Shown: positions 1 to 8,776 of the stretch, in pieces
Numbering within the stretch: position 1 is the stretch's first letter
Layout: each line of letters opens with the position of its first letter
Assembly: GCF_000621445.1 (NCBI RefSeq)
Contig: NZ_JHYI01000026.1
Location: forward strand, 22,901 to 86,900
Direction of reading: 5' to 3'
Origin: Alkalihalobacillus bogoriensis ATCC BAA-922
Lineage (GTDB): Bacteria > Bacillota > Bacilli > Bacillales > Bacillaceae_F
Length of the DNA stretch: 64,000 nt
Notes under the pieces: model-generated
Database searches by the model: none
What the model was told of the DNA's origin: nothing
The model's input: only the letters and a program-made list of their open reading frames with translations
Position numbers and translations under genes: made by a program

Positions 1-926
1 ATGAGAATGAAAAAGAAAGGAAGTAATATAACTCCAATTTTCATTAACGTTGTTTTCCCAAAACGAGTGCCTAATAAACCAGCGGGAATAGCAAAAAGTA
101 CAAACGCTAAACTGAAAAAGCCAAGGGTTGTCCCTGCTTGTCCACCCGTCATTCCAAGCTGCTCTGTTGCATAAATCGAAAATAACGCCTCGACACCGGT
201 ATATCCGATAAAGTATAGAAATATCGCAATTAAAATAAAAAAAGCACCACGATTTTTTGCTAAAAATAATTTTCCAATTCCATTTCGTAAGACTCCTTGA
301 GCTTGCGTTTCTTCATTTTGCTCATTCGATGTTTCAACATAAGGTGGTTTTCTGTCGGCGGCCCGAAATAAAAACAAAAAGGCGAAAATTAATAAAATTC
401 CGGCTGTTATAAACGGTAAATACGTTTCTCGGTCAAAAAGAGGACCTAATAAAAATAAGGCAATAATTGCTCCGATTCCACCCATAAAGTTAATGACACC
501 ATTTGCAGTTGACCGTTTTTCTGGTGGGGTATGATCAGGCATTAACGAAATAACTGGAGCGCGATAAATCGTCATCGCTAATAAAAAGATAATATCAATT
601 GCTAGTAATACAAATAACCCAATGCCTGACATAAAAGGAAGTAAAGCAAATGTAATCGCTGCTAACGGCATCCCGATGACAATAAAAGGCAACCGCTGTC
701 CAAGTGGAGATTTAATGCGATCAGACCATGCGCCAATGACAGGAATGAGCAACACCGCTAATAAATTATCTAAACCCATGATCGCACCACGAATGGCCGC
801 ACTATCAATATGTTCACCTAGTATTAAAGGCATAAACGTATTATAAATGGTCCAAACAAGCGTAATGGCAAAAAATCCACTACCAATCGCGGCGATTTTA
901 ATATAAGAAAAAGAAGATGATGTCAT
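1..926 (-). CDS. MFS sugar/solute transporter, 3' part cut by the window edge
   Basis: The frame is open from the ATG at 926 to the window edge, about 308 codons. It starts MTSSSFSYIKIAAIGSGFF and contains many hydrophobic segments. The loop reading SDRIKSPLGQRLPFI after the second helix is typical of the SLC45/glycoside-type branch of the major facilitator superfamily, which are 12-helix secondary transporters of the cytoplasmic membrane. An AGGAG-like ribosome site (GGAGGCTC on the minus strand) sits just before the start. The C-terminal helices lie outside the window. The substrate cannot be told. The gene runs in the same direction as ydiK/ydiL but is separated from them by a terminator. 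Confidence 0.8.
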   Translation of the reverse strand, partial: MTSSSFSYIKIAAIGSGFFAITLVWTIYNTFMPLILGEHIDSAAIRGAIMGLDNLLAVLLIPVIGAWSDRIKSPLGQRLPFIVIGMPLAAITFALLPFMSGIGLFVLLAIDIIFLLAMTIYRAPVISLMPDHTPPEKRSTANGVINFMGGIGAIIALFLLGPLFDRETYLPFITAGILLIFAFLFLFRAADRKPPYVETSNEQNEETQAQGVLRNGIGKLFLAKNRGAFFILIAIFLYFIGYTGVEALFSIYATEQLGMTGGQAGTTLGFFSLAFVLFAIPAGLLGTRFGKTTLMKIGVILLPFFFIL

Positions 927-1025
927 ATACGAGCCTCCGTAATTGTAGTTACAACAATATTCGTTGTTAGAACTGGAGTTTCCTTTTTATTTACATAAAG
1001 CATACAATATCTTTATAAAAATATA

Positions 1026-1070
1026 AAAAAGCGTACCGCTTTTTGAAAGAACAATAACGGTACGCTTTTT
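1026..1070 (-). terminator. Rho-independent terminator behind ydiK
   Basis: Arms AAAAAGCGTACCG (1026-1038) and CGGTACGCTTTTT (1058-1070) are perfect complements around a 19-nt loop. On the minus strand the hairpin ends in a T run, directly after the ydiK stop. Confidence 0.85.
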
Positions 1071-1071
1071 T

Positions 1072-1269
1072 TCATTTTGATTGGTTTGTAGGTGGTCGCG
1101 TTCGAAAATAGCGAATGGCAATCATAATATCCATCGCAGCAACACCAATAAACAAATACGCTAGACCAACCCAACCATCTGTTGTTACCCGATGTACAGC
1201 TAATACAATAAACAAAAATCCAATGAAAAGATAAACAAATCCCATAAAAACAATGGAAGATCGCTTCAT
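1072..1269 (-). CDS. ydiK: YdiK-like small membrane protein (DUF4305)
   Basis: 65 residues with two membrane segments (about 5-25 and 32-53) and a basic C-terminus (RYFRTRPPTNQSK). Its length and position match YdiK of Bacillus subtilis, which lies between tatC and ydiL next to groESL. The ATG overlaps the stop of ydiL in an ATGA arrangement, so the two genes are translationally coupled. The function of the family is unknown. Identification rests on synteny plus the protein's look, so the family call is good but not certain. Confidence 0.75.
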   Translation of the reverse strand: MKRSSIVFMGFVYLFIGFLFIVLAVHRVTTDGWVGLAYLFIGVAAMDIMIAIRYFRTRPPTNQSK

Positions 1270-1988
1270 AATAATCCTCCTATAAATTGTTGCATTTGTT
1301 GCATTTGCTCAAGTTGTCTTTGTAGTTCTTCTATTTGTTCACCGAACACGACACGTGTGATTGATACAAAAGAATTCATCGCCACGTGCGCGACAATAGG
1401 AACGAGAATTCGTTTTGTTTTTACATATAAAAACGCAAACGTATAGCCCATTGCCATATAAATGAGCAAATGTGTAAAGTCTAAATGAACTGCTGCAAAA
1501 ATTAATGAACTAACTGTTGCTGAGATAAAGAAGTTAAACCGTTTATAAAGAGAGCCAAAAATAATTAAGCGGAACACAATTTCTTCTAAAATAGGTCCAA
1601 TGACGGAGATGACAATAATTAAGTAAGGAGTTGTTTTCGCTAGTTCAATAATACGTTCAGTATTTTCAGAACCAGGTTCAATTCCTAATAACGTCATTTC
1701 AATAATAACCGCAATATACTGTGCAGCAAACGCCATGAATACCCCTATGATGCTCCATACGACAGCTTCAAGTTTTGTTGAGCGATTTCTCGTGAGATGA
1801 CGTTCTGTAATGTCTTTTCGTAGAAGAAAGGTCGTGATAATTAAAGCCGTTGTGAAGCTAAACATAAACCAAATTCCAGGAATCTGTTCTCTAGGAACTT
1901 CGAGTAGAATAAGTAAGGGCACACCGATAAAAGCAGAAAACTGCATTAAGACATATGTAAGTAGAACCCACCAATAACGTTTTTCCAA
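1266..1988 (-). CDS. ydiL: CPBP intramembrane metalloprotease, YdiL-like
   Basis: 240 residues with about eight membrane segments. The three CPBP (Abi/CAAX-protease-like) motifs are visible: EEIVFR with E135, E136 and R140; FAAVH with H168; and HVAMN with H201 and N204. These are the presumed zinc/catalytic residues inside the membrane. I chose the TTG at 1988 because AAAGGAG lies 8 nt before it; a longer frame to 2033 has no ribosome site. The B. subtilis homologue lies in the same place beside groES, divergently transcribed. Members are membrane proteases; the substrate here is unknown. Confidence 0.85.
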   Translation of the reverse strand: MEKRYWWVLLTYVLMQFSAFIGVPLLILLEVPREQIPGIWFMFSFTTALIITTFLLRKDITERHLTRNRSTKLEAVVWSIIGVFMAFAAQYIAVIIEMTLLGIEPGSENTERIIELAKTTPYLIIVISVIGPILEEIVFRLIIFGSLYKRFNFFISATVSSLIFAAVHLDFTHLLIYMAMGYTFAFLYVKTKRILVPIVAHVAMNSFVSITRVVFGEQIEELQRQLEQMQQMQQFIGGLL

Positions 1989-2256
1989 GACAAAAACTCC
2001 TTTAAATGAACTAGCCAACCATATGCAATACAATTATGTATTTTACCATAGTTATTTTTTTTTTACCGAAGACATGCTTGTAAATTTAAGAACATTCCTA
2101 TAGTATTTGTCGATTTGTTATAAATTATCGAAAAGTTTTTTGTTTGAAATAAAGGGTTTATGGACAATCTATTGAAGGTTTTATGTATTCATTACAGGTT
2201 AGTTTTGCCCTTATATACAATTATGGAAAAAGCAGAAAAAAAATTACGAAAAGGTC

Positions 2257-2285
2257 TTGCAAATTAAAAGTGAAATGATTAATAT
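2257..2285 (+). promoter_or_regulatory. SigA promoter of groES-groEL
   Basis: TTGCAA (2257-2262), a 17-bp spacer and TAATAT (2280-2285). It lies directly before the CIRCE operator, the usual layout of HrcA-controlled groESL promoters. Confidence 0.85.
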
Positions 2286-2295
2286 AATAAATGTG

Positions 2296-2322
2296 TTAGC
2301 ACTCAAAGTCATCGAGTGCTAA
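2296..2322. promoter_or_regulatory. CIRCE operator (HrcA binding site)
   Basis: Perfect match to the CIRCE consensus: TTAGCACTC (2296-2304), nine bases, GAGTGCTAA (2314-2322). HrcA repressor binds it and releases on heat stress. It covers the transcript start region of groESL. Confidence 0.97.
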
Positions 2323-2406
2323 CAAACAAAAATTTCGCCTCCCATCTACCTTATACATATGCGGGAGGTAGTAAAAAACACTATATTTTTAAGGAGGTTG
2401 TTTTCC

Positions 2407-2691
2407 TTGTTAAAGCCATTAGGTGATCGTGTCGTTATTGAGTTAGTCGAGTCAGAAGAAAAAACTGCGAGTGGGATCGTACTTCCAGATTCAGCTAAAG
2501 AAAAGCCACAAGAAGGAAAAGTTGTTGCTGTAGGTACTGGTCGAGTGTTAGATAGTGGAGAAAAAGTAGCGCTAGAAGTTAAAGAAGGCGACAGCATTAT
2601 TTTCTCTAAGTATGCTGGCACAGAAGTAAAGTATGAAGGAAATGAATACTTAATTTTACGCGAAAGCGATATTTTAGCTGTTATTGGCTAA
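2407..2691 (+). CDS. groES: GroES co-chaperonin (10 kDa chaperonin)
   Basis: 94 residues, the normal length, beginning (TTG start) [20 protein letters not shown] and ending SDILAVIG, with the mobile-loop region [19 protein letters not shown]. It forms the heptameric lid of the GroEL folding chamber in the cytoplasm. The TTG at 2407 follows AAGGAGG (2391-2397) at 9 nt; B. subtilis groES starts at the same residue. An upstream in-frame extension to 2359 lacks support. It is first gene of the CIRCE-controlled operon, 64 nt before groEL. Confidence 0.98.
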   Translation: MLKPLGDRVVIELVESEEKTASGIVLPDSAKEKPQEGKVVAVGTGRVLDSGEKVALEVKEGDSIIFSKYAGTEVKYEGNEYLILRESDILAVIG

Positions 2692-2743
2692 TCGAACAAC
2701 AAACACATAATAGGAACAAAATAGATCCGATATGAATTTATAG

Positions 2744-4396
<1,653 letters not shown>

Positions 4397-4447
4397 TCTG
4401 CCCCTTAAACCCTTGATATGACTGAGTTTGTTGGTAAGGTGAGAGTG

Positions 4448-4463
4448 AAATGCTAACATTTTG
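4448..4463 (+). repeat. 16-bp direct repeat, left copy (possible attachment site)
   Basis: AAATGCTAACATTTTG, identical to 5711-5726. It lies between the groEL stop and an integrase relic, and could be the left attachment site of a decayed element. The att role is inference. Confidence 0.5.
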
Positions 4464-4530
4464 CTAATATTGAGGTTAATTAACGGAGGCTTCTCATGAG
4501 TTCACTGAACTTTTGGGAGGCTTCTTTTTT
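4461..4530 (+). terminator. groEL terminator, also a dispersed-repeat copy
   Basis: The arms GAGGCTTCTC... and ...GGGAGGCTTC pair with several G-U pairs around a short loop, followed by a run of six T. The preceding 42 bases (4461-4502) recur with about 88% identity at 11578-11618, including a 19-bp exact run at 4479-4497. Confidence 0.7.
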
Positions 4531-4903
4531 CTTGGGCTTAGACTTTCGGGTTTTCAGCGGGACTCCTTGATCCTCGATGGCATTTTTATTGGTATAGTAA
4601 TACGTTTTCGTATTACTATCCTGTGGTTTTTAAAAGTCTACATCCTTCCATTTTAGAGCAACTAACTCCCCAACTCTGATTCCAGTATAGGCGAGTATCA
4701 AAAACACTAAGTAATCATGTTCAAGTCCATTATTTTTTAGCTATTTCTAAAACAATGCAAGTTATTCTTTTTTTAGGTAATTTGGACTTCCTCTTTTTCC
4801 AATGAATTAGAGTGGCTGCAGCCTTTAGCTTCCTGTTTAATAGCTTTCTTTTTTTAGTAATTGGGTCTAATCCAATATCGACGGTAAAAGCACATTTTGA
4901 ACC
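4528..4903 (-). pseudogene. Relic of a phage-type tyrosine integrase
   Basis: Read on the minus strand, pieces of an integrase follow each other. First comes an arm-binding domain piece, CAFTVDIGLDPITKKRK (near 4840-4893). Then NNGLEHDYLVFLILAYTGIR and VGELVALKWKDVDF (about 4640-4740), the core-domain box that holds the first catalytic Arg. After an in-frame TAA come KTYYYTNKNAIEDQGVPLKT and RKSKP (about 4540-4600). A frameshift separates LEIAK from NNGLEHDY. The middle and the C-terminal HxxR and Tyr region are gone; the frame runs into the groEL terminator. It is therefore non-functional. It marks an old integration of a prophage or integrative element behind groEL. Confidence 0.8.
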
Positions 4904-5220
4904 ACAAAATTATTTGGTAAATGATGAGGTGGTGCTTAAAGTTGAAGAACTCTAATGGTAGCTAATATATCTTCTTTTAATTCACTAGGAGCTTCTGTTG
5001 AGGTAGGGGGAACCTCTTTTATTTAAAAAATTATGATAATATTGAAGAAAATGCAGATTACATATTTTAGCCGTTATTCAACGTAGCAGTTATGTTTAAG
5101 AGGGGGAGATGGGAATTATGTGAGGTGTAAAATTCCCTTACTAAACGGGCATTTGTACTAGTTATAATATCTGATAATCAAAATATAAAGAAGTTTACAT
5201 TGTAAAGGAGTAAGATAACT
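4904..5220. other. Gene-free stretch beside the integrase relic
   Basis: No intact gene. On the minus strand an open fragment at about 4948-5035 reads EVPPTSTEAPSELKEDILAT followed by IRVLQL and a stop; it may be the tail of another lost element gene but I do not recognise it. An AAAGGAG ribosome site at the right end belongs to the next gene. Confidence 0.4.
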
Positions 5221-5625
5221 TTGAAAAAAACAATACTTTTTATGCTAATTTCCTTTTTTATTCTATCAGGCTGCACTAATGAAAATGTGGTAGAACCTAG
5301 TACTTAATTGACTACCAGTATGTTAACAATGCACGCATCCACAGATAATTATGAGGAGTTTCAACAATTATTCGTAAACGGTATGAATGAAAAATTAATT
5401 GAAGAGTATTTTGATACACTAAAAAATAAAGAAAAGCAATACACAGAAGCAAGCATTCCTAATATGTCCTTAATACAATATGCAGATGATAGTGCACTAC
5501 TGGTACAAATTTCGCAAAATACAGATACTGGACATTACGAGGTTTTTAACGTAATAGAAGTACCGCAAGAAATTTTAAATTATTTTAATGAGTCATTAAT
5601 CCATACATTAGACATTTCGAACTAA
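5221..5625 (+). pseudogene. Small lipoprotein gene with an in-frame TAA stop
   Basis: A TTG start behind AAAGGAG gives MKKTILFMLISFFILSGCTN, a clear lipoprotein signal with lipobox LSGC (C18). After 28 codons an in-frame TAA at 5305-5307 stops it. The same frame then continues for another 105 codons (5308-5625) with acidic, ordinary-looking sequence ending HTLDISN. One base change would restore a 134-residue lipoprotein. The product is not recognised. It lies between the two 16-bp direct repeats. Alternatives are stop-codon read-through or a sequencing error; the neighbouring integrase relic favours decay. Confidence 0.65.
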
Positions 5626-5699
5626 ACTAACTAGTTGAAGAAAAAGGTATCATTTACAGCCATTTTTTTTTTGCGCAAAGTAAATAAAGATAGGGCCAG

Positions 5700-5739
5700 A
5701 TGATTACGATAAATGCTAACATTTTGACATCGTAATCAT
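5700..5739. repeat. 11-bp perfect inverted repeat with 18-nt loop
   Basis: ATGATTACGAT (5700-5710) and ATCGTAATCAT (5729-5739). The loop starts with the 16-bp direct repeat. The role is unknown. Confidence 0.6.
5711..5726 (+). repeat. 16-bp direct repeat, right copy
   Basis: AAATGCTAACATTTTG, identical to 4448-4463, 1.26 kb away. Here it sits inside the loop of an inverted repeat. Confidence 0.5.
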
Positions 5740-5828
5740 GTGAAAAGTGGTAAATTACCGTTAAAGAGATTCAGTATGGATTAAAGGTTTTCAAAGTGAT
5801 TTGCTAACAAAATACTAAACATATAAAT

Positions 5829-5873
5829 TGAGGCTTTTCATTAGTTTAACAAACTTTTGGAGAGCCTTTTTTA
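5829..5873 (+). terminator. Terminator-like hairpin
   Basis: GAGGCTTTTCATTAGTTT pairs with AAACTTTTGGAGAGCC around a short loop and is followed by TTTTTT. It resembles the hairpins at 4480, 18587 and 25512. Confidence 0.65.
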
Positions 5874-6331
5874 TCTCTTAAGATAAGAAAAATTTTGGTA
5901 TAGCAGTGAAGCTTTGTTAGCTTATTCTAGAAGAGAGAAGGCTGCGCACCTGCTCGTTTCACCCCAAAAAGAGCACTTGGGGTTCACTGTCAAAGGCGGG
6001 CAGGACTCTGCACTTCGCTTGAAAGAAAAGACGCTCCGCGTTTTTCTTAATAAGTCCATATATTTTAATGTTTTTAACTGTGTAATTCTTAGTAAGAGTC
6101 TGTTTTGAAAATATATTCTACATAATCGACTTTAACTCCTACGAGAAGAAATGTTGTAGTTCATACGGTTGCTCTTTATTCCTTTGAATGACAAGAGTGT
6201 ACCCCTGACGCGAGGAGAAGTCTTTTTACTCTAAAAATTACGTGTATTAACTAGTATTATCAATAATCAAACAAAATGTAAGCGTGTTTTTGTGAAAATT
6301 AATTGTTGCTGCAACTATTTTTATAAATGGT
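5874..6331. other. Gene-free stretch with a GC-rich patch
   Basis: An open frame (5914-6108) exists but has no ribosome site and no family resemblance. Bases 5938-6045 are clearly richer in G and C than the surroundings and hold CCCCAA/TTGGGG arms around AAAGAGCAC; this looks like a foreign or repeat-derived patch. I see no gene. Confidence 0.45.
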
Positions 6332-6332
6332 A

Positions 6333-6361
6333 TTGACAATCATTATCATTGGGAGTAAGAT
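6333..6361 (+). promoter_or_regulatory. Promoter of the siderophore importer operon
   Basis: TTGACA (6333-6338), 17-bp spacer, TAAGAT (6356-6361). Fur-box sequence fills the spacer and the start region. The first gene begins about 315 bases further, leaving a long leader. Confidence 0.75.
6334..6350. promoter_or_regulatory. Fur box 1
   Basis: TGACAATCATTATCATT contains the AATCATTATC half of the Fur consensus and lies in the promoter spacer. Confidence 0.7.
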
Positions 6362-6371
6362 AACACATGTG

Positions 6372-6390
6372 GATAACGATAATCATTATC
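6372..6390. promoter_or_regulatory. Fur box 2, near-perfect
   Basis: GATAACGATAATCATTATC matches the 19-bp Fur consensus at 18 positions and lies just after the -10 element. Confidence 0.92.
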
Positions 6391-6454
6391 AGTTAAATAA
6401 AAGTGATTGAAAAACACCTTTTCTTTTTCTATTTCAGAGGATAATAATACTTAC

Positions 6455-6492
6455 TTTGATTAGTTAAGTAAAAATTATAATTACTAATCAAA
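6455..6492. repeat. 10-bp perfect inverted repeat in the leader
   Basis: TTTGATTAGT (6455-6464) and ACTAATCAAA (6483-6492), 18 bases apart, lie between Fur boxes 2 and 3. This may be an operator for a second regulator or an RNA hairpin. Confidence 0.5.
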
Positions 6493-6519
6493 ATGTTTGT
6501 TTTAATTCAGGGTCAAATT

Positions 6520-6538
6520 GAAAATGATAACCATTATC
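6520..6538. promoter_or_regulatory. Fur box 3
   Basis: GAAAATGATAACCATTATC, 17 of 19 matches to the Fur consensus, inside the leader about 145 bases before the first gene. It may act on a second promoter or add cooperative binding. Confidence 0.8.
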
Positions 6539-6681
6539 TTTGTTTTTATTATAGCTGTGCACTATGTTAAATAAATAGTATTTAAAACGGTATAAAAATA
6601 AAACATAGGTAATTAGTTTATCAGTTCAATAGGCTCTTAATTTATAAAAATTTATAATACATAAGGAAAGAGGTAGGAGTA

Positions 6682-7740
6682 ATGGGGAAGTTTAAATTAA
6701 CTATCATAATGGCAATTTTTGTTTTAGTATTGGCGGCTTGCGGAACTTCAAATGGTGCATCAAGTGAACCTGAAGCTAATGAACCAGAAGCAGCAGAAAC
6801 TGAAACAACTGAAACTAGTGGGGAAACAGAGGAATCTACTGAACCTACAACAGTCGAAGTCACTGATGCCCATGGAACGGTTACAGTTCCTGTAAATCCT
6901 AAGAATGTAGTTGCATTGGATAATCGTACGTTTGAAACATTAGCTGATTGGGGTATTGAGTTAGCTGCTGTTCCAAAGGAGATCATGTTAGCAGATTCAC
7001 CATATGTAACAGATGAAAATGTCCAAGATATCGGGAATCATCGTGAACCAAACCTTGAAATATTAGCAGCTGCAGACCCTGAACTTGTCATTGTTGGTCA
7101 AAGATTTTCGGGATATTATGAAGACATCAAAAAATTAGTACCAAATGCTGCTGTTATTAATTTAGATATTGATGTATCAGAGGAAGCTAGTGAACCAGGA
7201 GAAAACTTAGTAAATGGATTTAAAGAAACTACAATTACTTTGGGACAAATTTTTGATAAAAATGAAGAAGCTGAACAATTGGTAACGGAATTAGAACAAG
7301 CGATTGAAACAGCTAAGTCTGCATATAATGGAACGGATACAATTATGAGCGTTATCGTTTCTGGTGGAGATATTGGTTTTTCAGCTCCGCAGACTGGACG
7401 TGTATGGGGACCACTGTATGACATCTTTGGATGGGCTCCGGCATTAGAAGTTGACGGTACTTCTACAGACCATCAAGGTGATGAAATTTCAGTTGAAGCT
7501 ATTGCACAAAGTAACCCGGATTGGATTTTCGTTCTAGATCGTGATGCGCCAATCTCTGGTCTAGAGGAAGAGGAAAAAGTTCCTGCTCAGGATGTTATTG
7601 ATAATTCACCTGCTCTTCAAAATACAACGGCTGTTTCTGAAGGGCAGATCGTTTATGCGCCAATGGACATTTACTTAAATGAATCAGTACAAACGTTTAT
7701 CGAGTTATTTGAAAACATTGCTAATTCTTTAGCTGAGTAA
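6682..7740 (+). CDS. Ferric-siderophore-binding lipoprotein of an ABC importer
   Basis: 352 residues. A signal peptide ends in the lipobox LAAC (C20); then comes an acidic, Thr/Glu-rich linker (about 25-55) and a helical-backbone binding-protein fold of the FecB/YclQ type. PNLEILAAADPELVIVGQR and NPDWIFVLDRD are family hallmarks, and the DIFGWAPALEVD segment resembles petrobactin-binding YclQ. It captures an iron chelate outside the membrane and hands it to the permeases encoded next. Three Fur boxes precede it. The exact siderophore is not readable from sequence; a catecholate or petrobactin-like ligand is a guess from the YclQ likeness. Confidence 0.88.
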   Translation: MGKFKLTIIMAIFVLVLAACGTSNGASSEPEANEPEAAETETTETSGETEESTEPTTVEVTDAHGTVTVPVNPKNVVALDNRTFETLADWGIELAAVPKEIMLADSPYVTDENVQDIGNHREPNLEILAAADPELVIVGQRFSGYYEDIKKLVPNAAVINLDIDVSEEASEPGENLVNGFKETTITLGQIFDKNEEAEQLVTELEQAIETAKSAYNGTDTIMSVIVSGGDIGFSAPQTGRVWGPLYDIFGWAPALEVDGTSTDHQGDEISVEAIAQSNPDWIFVLDRDAPISGLEEEEKVPAQDVIDNSPALQNTTAVSEGQIVYAPMDIYLNESVQTFIELFENIANSLAE

Positions 7741-7759
7741 TGTAAAGGAGTTTAGCATA

Positions 7760-8776
7760 GTGCAGAAAAATAGTATAACCGGGGTTGAGAAAAATTCTCA
7801 ACCCCGGTTTTATAACCACAATAAAATATGGACAAAACCTTTTATATTAGCGATTATAGTTGTCATTAGTTTAAGTATTCTCTCGCTATTTACTGGAGTT
7901 TACGATATACGTGGACAAGAAGACGGAATGGAAATGTTTTTTATCACTCGTGTTCCTAGAACGATTGCACTCATGCTTACTGGAGCTGCTTTGGCAATGA
8001 CAGGGCTCGTCATGCAGCTTATTACACAAAATCGTTTAGTTGAACCTACCACAACAGGTACGACTGAATGGGCAGGTTTGGGTCTTCTTGTTGTTTATTT
8101 ATTATTTCCTGCACCAACATTAGTGCTTAGAATGACTGGCGCAATCATTTTTTCTTTTGTAGGAACGATGATTTTCTTTTTATTTATAAGAAGGGTGAGA
8201 CTCCGTTCCTCTTTAATTGTCCCGATTATTGGTTTAATGCTTGGAGCCGTCATTTCGGCAGTTTCTACCTTTACGGGCCTCTTTTTTCAAATGTCACAAG
8301 TGATTGAAGGCTGGTTTGTAGGTTCCTTTACGTCTGTTCAGGCTGGAAGGTATGAATATTTATGGCTCATTGTGATCGTTACGATTCTTATTTTTATTTA
8401 TGCGAATAGATTGACGTTAGCTGGGCTAGGGGAAGAGATTTCAACAAGTCTTGGCGTAAATTATAACACGCTCATTCTTTTGGCTAATGGTCTTATTGCT
8501 GTTGCTGTTGGGGTTGTTGCTGCAGTTATTGGAAACTTGCCTTTTCTAGGATTAATTGTCCCAAATATTGTGTCAATGTTTAGAGGCGATGATCTTAGAA
8601 GTAATTTGCCTTGGGTATGTTTACTCGGAATGGGAACGATTATTCTTTGTGACCTTATTTCTCGAACCATTATTATGCCTTTTGAAGTTCCTGTCTCTTT
8701 AATACTTGGCTCAGTAGGTTCAGTCGTATTTATTATGATCTTATTGAGACAAAGAAAGCCAAGGAGGCTAGGATGA
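7760..8776 (+). CDS. Iron-siderophore ABC permease 1 (FecCD family)
   Basis: 338 residues with about nine membrane helices. The FecCD signatures include FITRVPRTIALMLTGAALAM near residues 54-73, and GNLPFLGLIVPNIVSMFRGD in the loop that contacts the ATPase. The GTG start follows AAAGGAG at 9 nt and lies 19 nt behind the binding-protein gene. It forms the membrane channel together with the next gene. A strong hairpin (7777-7811) lies inside codons 6-17, and in that region the codons encode TGVEKNSQP of the cytoplasmic N-terminus. No better downstream start exists, so the hairpin is translated. Confidence 0.9.
   Translation: MQKNSITGVEKNSQPRFYNHNKIWTKPFILAIIVVISLSILSLFTGVYDIRGQEDGMEMFFITRVPRTIALMLTGAALAMTGLVMQLITQNRLVEPTTTGTTEWAGLGLLVVYLLFPAPTLVLRMTGAIIFSFVGTMIFFLFIRRVRLRSSLIVPIIGLMLGAVISAVSTFTGLFFQMSQVIEGWFVGSFTSVQAGRYEYLWLIVIVTILIFIYANRLTLAGLGEEISTSLGVNYNTLILLANGLIAVAVGVVAAVIGNLPFLGLIVPNIVSMFRGDDLRSNLPWVCLLGMGTIILCDLISRTIIMPFEVPVSLILGSVGSVVFIMILLRQRKPRRLG
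7777..7811 (+). terminator. Terminator-like hairpin inside the start of the permease gene
   Basis: A perfect 15-bp stem, arms 7777-7791 and 7795-7809 (AACCGGGGTTGAGAA and its complement), with a three-base loop and four T. Placed right behind the binding-protein gene, it could end most transcripts there so that the binding protein is made in excess. Confidence 0.75.

Noticed and set aside
4835..4954. Forward open frame ending YLVNDEVVLKVEEL
   Set aside because: The opposite strand reads as integrase arm-binding domain in the same place; the forward frame has no start or ribosome site.
5914..6108. 64-codon open frame
   Set aside because: No ribosome site, odd composition, no family pattern; it overlaps the GC-rich patch.
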